A stretch of 64,000 nucleotides of DNA. Source: an uncultured Fulvivirga sp. (lineage in GTDB: Bacteria > Bacteroidota > Bacteroidia > Cytophagales > Cyclobacteriaceae). The notes under the pieces are model-generated. The model did no database searches and was not told the origin of the DNA. It saw only the letters and a list, made by a program, of their open reading frames with translations. The DNA is taken from contig CANMSE010000001.1 in NCBI GenBank assembly GCA_947500555.1, positions 310,001-374,000 on the forward strand, read 5' to 3'. A program made the translations under genes and the position numbers. The number at the start of each line of letters is the position of its first letter. The stretch's first letter is position 1. Positions 16,871 to 24,049 of the stretch are shown here, piece by piece.

Positions 16871-18766
16871 ATGAGTAATAAAATACAAACCTTAAGCGGC
16901 TACATACATGAATACGCAAAGAGTATTCAAGACCCGGAAAATTTCTGGTCTCGTGTGGCAGATTCTTTTCACTGGCAGAAGCGTTGGGATAAGGTGGTAG
17001 AATGGGATTTTGATGGCCCAGATGTCACGTGGTTTAAAAATGCAAAACTAAATATTACTGAAAATATCTTTGAAAGGCACCTGTACACCCTTGGTGATAA
17101 ACCAGCTATTATTTGGGAACCCAATAACCCTCAGGACGAAGGTCAAACCATTACTTATAAACAACTCTATCATAAGGTAAATCAATTTTCGAATGCCATG
17201 AAAGCGAACGGAATGGGCAAGGGTGATAGAGTAATTATATATATGCCTATGGTACCGGAAGCTGCCGTAGCTATGTTGGCTTGTGCTAGAATAGGAGCTA
17301 TTCATAGTGTGGTATTTGCAGGGTTTTCATCAAGTGCGTTGGCCGATAGAATTAATGACTGCAGTGCCAAAATGGTGCTGACTTCAGATGGAAATTATCG
17401 GGGAGCTAAATCAATACCAGTCAAAGCAGTGGTAGATGAGGCTCTTGAAAAGACAACGACTGTTGAAAAAGTGATCGTCTTCCAACGTACTGGTGAGGAT
17501 GTGACCATGAAAGAAGACAGAGACGTTTGGTGGCACAATGCTGTTAAAGGGCAGTCCACGGAAAATAAAGCAGAGGAAATGGATTCTGAAGATATGCTTT
17601 TTATTCTTTATACCTCGGGTTCAACAGGGCAACCAAAAGGTGTGGTGCACACTTGTGGAGGATATATGGTGTATACCAAATACTCCTTTGAAAATGTATT
17701 CCAATACAGTCAGGGAGATGTGTATTGGTGTACCGCAGATGTGGGTTGGATCACCGGTCATTCATACATTGTTTATGGTCCGCTACTGGCAGGAGCCACC
17801 ACACTCATGTTTGAAGGTGTTCCTACCTTCCCCGATGCAGGTCGTTTTTGGGAGATTGTTGATAAGTATAAAGTCAACCAGTTTTATACTGCCCCTACCG
17901 CAATAAGAGCTCTTCAAGCTTTTGGCACTGAGCCTTTAGCACCTTATTCCCTTGATTCGCTAAAGGTAATAGGTTCGGTTGGAGAACCAATCAATGAAGA
18001 GGCCTGGCACTGGTATCACACACACGTAGGTAAAGGAAAATGCCCTGTTGTGGATACCTGGTGGCAAACAGAAACGGGCGGAATTATGATTTCTCCTTTA
18101 GCCGGAATCACTCCAACAAAACCTTCTTATGCCACTCTCCCCCTTCCGGGCATACAACCGATAATAGTCGATGCTGATGGCAATGAGCTAACTGGTAATA
18201 GTGTGGAAGGTAATCTATGCGTTAAATTCCCATGGCCATCAATGTTGAGAACGACTTATGGTGATCACGACCGATGCAAGCAAACCTATTTCTCGACCTA
18301 TCCTGGCATGTATTTCACGGGTGACGGAGTGAAACGCGATGAAGATGGATACTATAGAATTCTAGGAAGAGTAGATGATGTAATTAATGTATCTGGTCAT
18401 AGAATGGGCACTGCAGAAGTGGAAAACGCCATTAATGAGCACCCAAAAGTGATAGAATCTGCTGTAGTTGGTTACCCACATGACATCAAAGGACAGGGTA
18501 TCTATGCCTATGTCATTTGCGATATGGAAGGCCGTTCAGAAGATAATCTGATCGGTGAGATCAGAGAAACGGTGAATAAGATCATTGGTCCCATCGCTAA
18601 ACCCGATAAGGTTCAGATTGTCCCTGGATTACCTAAAACCCGCTCCGGTAAAATAATGAGGAGAATACTTCGGAAGATTGCTTCTGCAGATACCTCCAAT
18701 TTGGGAGATACATCTACTTTGCTGAATCCTGACGTTGTCGAGGCTATTAAAGAGGGTGCGAAATAG
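16871..18766 (+). CDS. acs: Acetyl-CoA synthetase
   Basis: A 631-residue AMP-forming ligase that turns acetate, ATP and CoA into acetyl-CoA in the cytoplasm. The ATP-binding motif YTSGSTGQPKG lies at about 247-257, WQTETGG at 398-404, and the FTGDG/GRVDDVINVSGHRMG hinge near 500. The C-terminal PKTRSGKIMRR carries the catalytic Lys (about 594), which is the target of reversible acetylation in this family. Length is slightly short of the usual 650 residues. It lies in the acetate operon right after the response regulator gene, which joins uptake, sensing and activation. It might also accept propionate. Confidence 0.96.
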   Translation: MSNKIQTLSGYIHEYAKSIQDPENFWSRVADSFHWQKRWDKVVEWDFDGPDVTWFKNAKLNITENIFERHLYTLGDKPAIIWEPNNPQDEGQTITYKQLYHKVNQFSNAMKANGMGKGDRVIIYMPMVPEAAVAMLACARIGAIHSVVFAGFSSSALADRINDCSAKMVLTSDGNYRGAKSIPVKAVVDEALEKTTTVEKVIVFQRTGEDVTMKEDRDVWWHNAVKGQSTENKAEEMDSEDMLFILYTSGSTGQPKGVVHTCGGYMVYTKYSFENVFQYSQGDVYWCTADVGWITGHSYIVYGPLLAGATTLMFEGVPTFPDAGRFWEIVDKYKVNQFYTAPTAIRALQAFGTEPLAPYSLDSLKVIGSVGEPINEEAWHWYHTHVGKGKCPVVDTWWQTETGGIMISPLAGITPTKPSYATLPLPGIQPIIVDADGNELTGNSVEGNLCVKFPWPSMLRTTYGDHDRCKQTYFSTYPGMYFTGDGVKRDEDGYYRILGRVDDVINVSGHRMGTAEVENAINEHPKVIESAVVGYPHDIKGQGIYAYVICDMEGRSEDNLIGEIRETVNKIIGPIAKPDKVQIVPGLPKTRSGKIMRRILRKIASADTSNLGDTSTLLNPDVVEAIKEGAK

Positions 18767-18794
18767 TTTATGTTTTTAAATTCAAGATATCAGG

Positions 18795-18878
18795 AGAATC
18801 TTCGGGTTGCACCCTCAGATTGACACTAAGATTTTAGTTAAAACGTCACTCTGAGGTTTTATGAAAACCGAAGAGTCT
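18795..18878. repeat. REP-like inverted pair between acs and the DUF294 gene
   Basis: The left arm (18795-18824) and the right arm (18845-18878) are imperfect inverted copies of GTCANTCTGAGG - hairpin - CCGAAGANTCT. Each arm also folds on itself (GGGT tgc ACCC on the left, GGTTTT atg AAAACC on the right). The 20-bp spacer leaves the two arms able to form one long stem. This resembles the REPIN-type dispersed repeats with a GTCATTCTGAG core found between genes in many bacteria. It probably affects mRNA decay or termination after acs. Confidence 0.7.
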
Positions 18879-18894
18879 AATTATCAAAGTAAAA

Positions 18895-20802
18895 ATGCCT
18901 TCCTCTAAGCCCAACCTCATAGCTACTCGAATTGCGGATTTCCTCAAAAGATATCCGCCTTTCGAGTATTTGGAGATAGAGGAAATAGTTGAATTATCTA
19001 ACGCTGCTCTAGTCAAATACTATGGTAAAAGTGACCATGTATTTCAACAAGGAGATACAGGAGGTGAATTCCTTTTTATTGTGAGAGAGGGAGCTATACA
19101 TCTGGAGTTAGAGGAAAAAGGAAGTAAGACTCTTGTCGATGTATGTGATGAAGGAGACGTGATTGGAGTACGTGCCATGCTTAGTGGAAAACCATATGCT
19201 TTCCATGCCAGATGTGAGGAGGAAACTTTATTGTACGCAATCCCTATAAGTCTTTTCAGTCATCATTTAGAAGCTAACTCTAAGGTGGCATTATTCTTTG
19301 CCTCAGGTTTAGCAAGTGGCCAAAAAGTGAATTCTACAAGAGAAGAAAATATGACTCTGCCGGCAAAGGAGAGTGGTTCTTTACTCAATTGGAATCGCCC
19401 ATTATCAAAACCTAGTAAAACACTGATATCAGCAGTTACCACTGATACAATTCAAGATATTGCCAAAAGAATGACTAGGGGAAAGATAGGTTCTATGATC
19501 ATTTGTGAAGGCGAAGAGGTTCTAGGCATAGTTACCGATACTGATTTTCGGACAAAACTAGGTGCTGGATTAGTCACCGCAAACCAACCTATCACTGAAT
19601 TGATGACACCCGGTGTTTTCAGTATGCCTATTGGTCAACCACTTTCTAATTATCTCCTTGAGATGCTACGAAGAGGTATCAGACATATCTGCTTAACTGA
19701 TACTGATAAAAAACCAATTGGAATTATAAGTGAGCACGACTTACTCGCATCACAACAGAATCACCCCTTTACACTATCGTTTTCTATTGAACAAGCCACC
19801 GAAGTTCAGCAAATAGTCGAATTGAGAAATAGAGCAGACGACTTAATGCAGTTCTATCTCAATCAAAATGTCTCCATCGAGCTGGTTTCATCATTAATTA
19901 CTCACATCAATGACGCTGTTATTAATCGATTTTTAGAAATTGCTATATCCGAATTGGGTGAGCCACCAGTTGCTTTTGCCTGGCTTAGCTTAGGCAGTGA
20001 AGGTCGAAAAGAACAACTTATTCGAACTGATCAGGATAATGCGCTCATTTTTGAAGATGTAGATGAGAATGAAGTTGAGAAAACAACGGCTTACTTTGTT
20101 AATCTTTCAAAAAAAGTAACCGGCTACCTGGCTGAGGCAGGTTTCGAATACTGCCCTGCCAACATGATGGCAAGTAATAGAGAATGGTGTCAGCCATTAA
20201 GTGTATGGAAAAAGTACTTCTCTGGCTGGATCAGACAACCTCAAGAAAAGTCTCTGATGCTATCTACTATATTTTTTGATTTCAGAAAGGTATATGGAGA
20301 CGAAAAATTAGTGTCCTCATTACAGGATCATTTAAAATCAGAAATCAAAAAGAGTCAGATATTTCTCAATTTTCTAGGAGCGAATGCTCTTAAAAATCCT
20401 GTTCCATTAAGTTTTTTCAAAAATTTTGTGGTAGAACGAAGTGGTGAACATAAAAATGAATTTGATATTAAGGCTCGTGCAATGATGCCATTGGTAGATA
20501 TTGCCAGATTATTAGCACTAGAGTCAGGTGACATCAATGAGACGAATACAGCTGAAAGGTATAAAAGAATGGCTTTGGTAGATTCCAAAAACAAAAAGGA
20601 ATACCTGCAAGCAGCTGAAGCCTACGAGTACTTAATGAAATTTAGAGCCCTCAATGGATTTAGTCGGCCTGAAAGCACGCGCTACATTCAACTAGATCAA
20701 CTGAACAAAATGGATAAGCTCATTTTGAGAAACACTTTTGAGCCAATAGATGCATTGCAAAAACTAATCACTGTACGGTTTCAGCTTAATTATTTTAACT
20801 AA
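18895..20802 (+). CDS. cNMP-binding/CBS/DUF294 nucleotidyltransferase-like signalling protein
   Basis: A 635-residue cytoplasmic protein with four parts: a cyclic-nucleotide-binding-like domain (about 20-135, with VFQQGDTGGEFLFIV), a CBS pair (about 170-290), a DUF294 nucleotidyltransferase-like domain with GSEGRKEQLIRTDQDN at about 367-382, and a C-terminal helical DUF294_C domain. The GS...D-x-D pattern keeps the residues needed for nucleotide chemistry. Such proteins are almost always linked to SSS symporter/Acs loci and to a DnaQ-like exonuclease, as here. It likely reads nucleotide levels to tune acetate metabolism. The actual reaction is unknown. A REP-like repeat separates it from acs. 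Confidence 0.9.
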   Translation: MPSSKPNLIATRIADFLKRYPPFEYLEIEEIVELSNAALVKYYGKSDHVFQQGDTGGEFLFIVREGAIHLELEEKGSKTLVDVCDEGDVIGVRAMLSGKPYAFHARCEEETLLYAIPISLFSHHLEANSKVALFFASGLASGQKVNSTREENMTLPAKESGSLLNWNRPLSKPSKTLISAVTTDTIQDIAKRMTRGKIGSMIICEGEEVLGIVTDTDFRTKLGAGLVTANQPITELMTPGVFSMPIGQPLSNYLLEMLRRGIRHICLTDTDKKPIGIISEHDLLASQQNHPFTLSFSIEQATEVQQIVELRNRADDLMQFYLNQNVSIELVSSLITHINDAVINRFLEIAISELGEPPVAFAWLSLGSEGRKEQLIRTDQDNALIFEDVDENEVEKTTAYFVNLSKKVTGYLAEAGFEYCPANMMASNREWCQPLSVWKKYFSGWIRQPQEKSLMLSTIFFDFRKVYGDEKLVSSLQDHLKSEIKKSQIFLNFLGANALKNPVPLSFFKNFVVERSGEHKNEFDIKARAMMPLVDIARLLALESGDINETNTAERYKRMALVDSKNKKEYLQAAEAYEYLMKFRALNGFSRPESTRYIQLDQLNKMDKLILRNTFEPIDALQKLITVRFQLNYFN

Positions 20803-21473
20803 TGAGCTGGCTTAGCTTATTCAAGCCGAGACAGGAATGGCCGGAATTTATAGAGCGATATCTCCAGTCGTGCCAAGCCATTAAAAAAAATGGCTCTCTT
20901 GATGAATTAAAGTTTGTATGCTTCGATTCGGAAAGTACATTACTAAATCCGTCTACAGCAAGACTTTTATCATTAGCAGCGGTATCACTAACCAAAAAAG
21001 GTATTGATGTAAAATCTTCTTTGGATTGCTTTGTCCAATGGGCTGGAGATGAGAAACCAGAAAATGTAGAAATTCATGGAGTCACTAACCAACAAAGTAA
21101 GGAAGGAATGGCTCCTGAAGAAGTGATAAAACTGTTTTTAGAATATATAGAAGGTGCAGTTCTTGTTGCTCACAATATCTCATTTGATAGAGCCTTGTTT
21201 GAGGCAATTTTTAGAAAGTATTATGGAGCACTGAAACTTAGGAATCCACTATTGGATACCGCAAAAATGGCGCTGCGCCTCGAGCTTGCTCCAATGGATA
21301 GGAACAATTATAATTCTGATGACTACACTCTCGATGCACTTTTTAATCGCTATAACATTCAGCCACTAGAACGTCATTCTGCTTTAGGAGATGCCTATAG
21401 TACTGCATTGCTGTTTATGAAGCTGAAGGAAAAGCTTAAACTCAGAGGCATTGTTAAGTTGAATCAGTTATAG
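20802..21473 (+). CDS. DnaQ-like 3'-5' exonuclease of the acetate locus
   Basis: A 223-residue DEDDh-family exonuclease. Exo I is FDSES (Asp 42 and Glu 44), Exo II is VAHNISFD, and Exo III is HSALGDAYSTA with the catalytic His and Asp. The start codon overlaps the stop of the DUF294 gene (TAATG), so the two are translated together. It resembles DNA polymerase III epsilon but lacks a polymerase-binding tail. Linkage of this exonuclease to DUF294 proteins is widespread, and a role on a nucleotide or short RNA messenger has been discussed for such pairs. That role is inference here. Confidence 0.9.
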   Translation: MSWLSLFKPRQEWPEFIERYLQSCQAIKKNGSLDELKFVCFDSESTLLNPSTARLLSLAAVSLTKKGIDVKSSLDCFVQWAGDEKPENVEIHGVTNQQSKEGMAPEEVIKLFLEYIEGAVLVAHNISFDRALFEAIFRKYYGALKLRNPLLDTAKMALRLELAPMDRNNYNSDDYTLDALFNRYNIQPLERHSALGDAYSTALLFMKLKEKLKLRGIVKLNQL

Positions 21474-21604
21474 ACGATGCCTGTTCCACCCTATAATTCA
21501 AGTGCACAAAAAACGCGAAATCATCGAAGAAAATATTGACACCTAGCTTTGAACATTGATAAAATTCTAAGTATGATTGTTAAGCATAGAGTTTTAGAAT
21601 CATA

Positions 21605-21841
21605 ATGAGCAAAGATTTAAAGAGATTGTTTAAAGAACAATTTGTGGGGATGTTCGATATGAATGGAAACCCAATTCATGAAAGTGACTCTGTCAAATTT
21701 TACTATAAAGGTTCATATGTTGTCTGCAAAGTAATTTATGTTTCAGAGTGGGCAATGTTTTGCCTTCAATGGCCAGATGGTTACAAGAATAAATTTCCTA
21801 TGAATCCGGAAAAATATCAGGTTGTTCAAGCCGGTCAGTAA
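21605..21841 (+). CDS. Small protein of unknown function
   Basis: A 78-residue protein: a basic start (KDLKRLFKEQF), then FDMNGNPIHESDSVKFYY, and strands rich in Val, Tyr and Trp. The phrase NGNPIHESDSVKF recalls the opening of YopX-type beta domains (G-x-x-I-x-x-x-D-x-V), but I would not assign it to that family. It is cytoplasmic by composition. It sits alone, 131 bp after the exonuclease gene and 20 bp before the GlxA-type regulator, so it may share that transcript. TAGCTTTG at 21544-21551 fits the Bacteroidota -7 promoter box TAnnTTTG but lies well upstream of the start. Confidence 0.6.
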   Translation: MSKDLKRLFKEQFVGMFDMNGNPIHESDSVKFYYKGSYVVCKVIYVSEWAMFCLQWPDGYKNKFPMNPEKYQVVQAGQ

Positions 21842-21861
21842 GACTACAATGATATCCTAAA

Positions 21862-22788
21862 ATGCAAGTAGCCTTCCTAGCCACTCCTCAAGTGCATCTA
21901 TTGGACCTAAGTGGTCCGGCTCATATCTTCTATGAAGCAGCTGAACATAAGCAGGAGATAAGCCTTCATTATATCTGCCTGGATAATAATATAGAATTAC
22001 GCACGAGCAGTGGATTAAATTTCTCAAAACTTGACCCTTTCTACACTCTAAAACTTAAAAAGGGTGACCTACTATTTATTCCAGGGCTTGAGTCAGATTT
22101 ACTACTCGATCCCACTTTTAACAAGAAATTAGTTCCATTCTTTCAATGGCTTAAAGAGCAATATAGCAAAGGTGTATTGCTATGTTCTGTTTGTACCGGT
22201 GCATTCCTGATAGCCCAGTCAGGTCTCCTGAAGGGCAAGACGTGTACGACCCATTGGAAATATTTGGATCAATTCAGAAAAAAATATCCTGAGGTTCAGC
22301 TTCTTGGCAATCGCTTTTTTGTGGAGTGTGACGGTATTTATTCAAGTGCTGGGGTAAGCTCAGGAATAGACCTGGCTCTATTTATTCTTGAAAAGACCTA
22401 TGGGAGTTATTTTGCCGCTCAAATTGCCAGGGAAGTAGTCATATATCATCGAAGAGGAGAGGCTGATCCTCAACTAAATATATTTCTAAACTATAGAAAT
22501 CATCAGGAAAACAGAATCCATGAAGTTCAGAATTGGCTCACACAAAATTTAAAAGTTGCTTCTAACATTGAAAATATTGCCGAAAATGTCAATATGAGTG
22601 GGAGAAACCTCACTCGTCTATTCAAGAAAACAACAGGTATCACAATTGGTCAATATATCGAAAAGTTAAGGTTTGAAACTGCCACTAAGCTGTTAGAAGA
22701 AGGCGCAACAATGGATCATGTGGCCATGGAATGTGGTCTTAAGAGCACCAATCAATTAAGATCAATCTTGAAAAAGGTGTCCCAATAG
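21862..22788 (+). CDS. GlxA-family AraC transcriptional regulator with DJ-1/PfpI domain
   Basis: A 308-residue cytoplasmic regulator. Residues 1-190 are a DJ-1/PfpI-like domain with the nucleophile-elbow Cys at about 111 (CSVCTGAFLI). Residues 215-308 are an AraC-type double HTH (NIAENVNMSGRNLTRLFKKTTGITIGQYI without a gap, then a second HTH ending CGLKSTNQLRSILKK). In this family the DJ-1 part is a sensor or ligand-binding domain, not an amidase. The next gene encodes an exported DJ-1 paralogue with the same motif, so the two probably share a ligand or stress signal. Targets are unknown. The adjacent genes are the natural guess. Confidence 0.93.
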   Translation: MQVAFLATPQVHLLDLSGPAHIFYEAAEHKQEISLHYICLDNNIELRTSSGLNFSKLDPFYTLKLKKGDLLFIPGLESDLLLDPTFNKKLVPFFQWLKEQYSKGVLLCSVCTGAFLIAQSGLLKGKTCTTHWKYLDQFRKKYPEVQLLGNRFFVECDGIYSSAGVSSGIDLALFILEKTYGSYFAAQIAREVVIYHRRGEADPQLNIFLNYRNHQENRIHEVQNWLTQNLKVASNIENIAENVNMSGRNLTRLFKKTTGITIGQYIEKLRFETATKLLEEGATMDHVAMECGLKSTNQLRSILKKVSQ

Positions 22789-22808
22789 TGCGTAAGGTTG
22801 TCTGTACA

Positions 22809-22823
22809 AAACCTGACAGGTTT
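22809..22823. repeat. Inverted repeat AAACCTG-A-CAGGTTT
   Basis: A perfect 7-bp stem with one central base, 21 bp after the stop of the GlxA-type gene and 27 bp before the next start. It could be an operator (for instance for the AraC regulator just upstream) or a dispersed palindrome. There is no T-run, so it is not a normal terminator. Confidence 0.45.
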
Positions 22824-22849
22824 CATGAACTTTGAACAAAGTAGTTCTT

Positions 22850-23899
22850 ATGAAACCAATAACAACCCTATTATTTATTCTCGTCTCTATTTTCTCAATT
22901 GCTCAGGATAATGAGACCTACGCCTACTATTGCGTGCCTTGCAATAGCGGTTGTGATGCGAAGCAATTTGAAAAGCCAGGCACTTGCGATCATTGCGGTA
23001 TGGCACTTGAGAAAATGACTGTTAAGGAGCGCGAAATGCAAATGAATGAACAAATGACTATAGCCTTCTATTTACAAAATGGAGTTGAAGTCCTTGATTT
23101 TGCCGGGCCTCTGGAAGTATTCGCCTATGCTGGCTATAATGTTTTCACTGTATCTAAAACATCAGATCCGATCATATCACAAGGTATACTGAAAATCATT
23201 CCTGACTACAGTATCGAAAATGCCCCTAATGCTGATATCCTCGCCTTTTTTGGAGGCAATTCCAATGTGGCTTCTTCAGACGAGGATGTAATTAACTGGG
23301 TAAAGAGTCAAGAGGATATACAGTATCATTTTTCCGTTTGCACCGGAGCGTTCATACTAGCAGAAAGTCAGCTCTTAGATGGCAAAACTGTTACCACTTT
23401 TCATAGTGCGCTAGACAACCTAAGGAACAACTACCCCAAAGCCAAAGTGTTGGATGATGTCCGATTTGTTGACAATGGAAAAGTCATCACAACTGCCGGT
23501 ATATCTGCCGGTATTGATGGAGCGCTACATTTAGTAGCCAAACTAAACAGTTTAGCCGAGGCAAAATGGATTGCCTATCATATGGAGTATGATAAATGGC
23601 AGCCCGGTGAAGGTTTAATACTATCAGATGATAACCCTTATACCACCAACTTAGATGAGGAGCTCAAAGTCTTTGAAGGCACCTATGAAATGGATGATAA
23701 TTTGAAGGCTACCATCAGAGTTAATGGAAAGAACAGCTCTTTAATTGCCCTTGTTAATGGCAAGAAGTTTCCATTATTTCAAAACGGTAAGAACGAGTTT
23801 ATGACAGTGGGAAGAGAAATGATAACATTCAAATGGAATGATTCTGAAGTCATTGGTTACAATTCAGAAGAAAATAAGTTCTACCAAAAATTAGAATGA
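22850..23899 (+). CDS. Exported DJ-1/PfpI-like protein with heavy-metal-binding N-terminus
   Basis: 349 residues from ATG 22850; a start at 22832 would put MNKVVL before the signal. A signal peptide (MKPITTLLFILVSIFSIAQ) is followed by a compact Cys motif: Cys 28, 31, 35, 46 and 49, closing with CDHCGMALEK, the hallmark of the heavy-metal-binding HMBD/YHS-like fold. Residues 70-260 are a DJ-1/PfpI domain with FSVCTGAF (Cys 164). The last about 75 residues are a beta domain similar to those after peptidases (DUF3471-like). It would act in the periplasm. It parallels the DJ-1 sensor of the regulator upstream. Enzyme activity is not shown. Confidence 0.85.
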   Translation: MKPITTLLFILVSIFSIAQDNETYAYYCVPCNSGCDAKQFEKPGTCDHCGMALEKMTVKEREMQMNEQMTIAFYLQNGVEVLDFAGPLEVFAYAGYNVFTVSKTSDPIISQGILKIIPDYSIENAPNADILAFFGGNSNVASSDEDVINWVKSQEDIQYHFSVCTGAFILAESQLLDGKTVTTFHSALDNLRNNYPKAKVLDDVRFVDNGKVITTAGISAGIDGALHLVAKLNSLAEAKWIAYHMEYDKWQPGEGLILSDDNPYTTNLDEELKVFEGTYEMDDNLKATIRVNGKNSSLIALVNGKKFPLFQNGKNEFMTVGREMITFKWNDSEVIGYNSEENKFYQKLE

Positions 23900-24049
23900 C
23901 CAAAAGGCAGCATATAAGATTTAAGTAAGATACACTCTGATTTTGTAACATTTACAGTACTTCTGCCGTGTTTAAACATCTGGGACAACTGATCGTACGG
24001 TCAATTTTAAAATCAGTGTCATAATCCAGAAGGTCAAAACTTAAAATCT

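Noticed and set aside
17538..17906. A second frame of about 122 codons within acs
   Set aside because: It lies in the +1 frame of a strongly conserved enzyme and has no features of a real protein.
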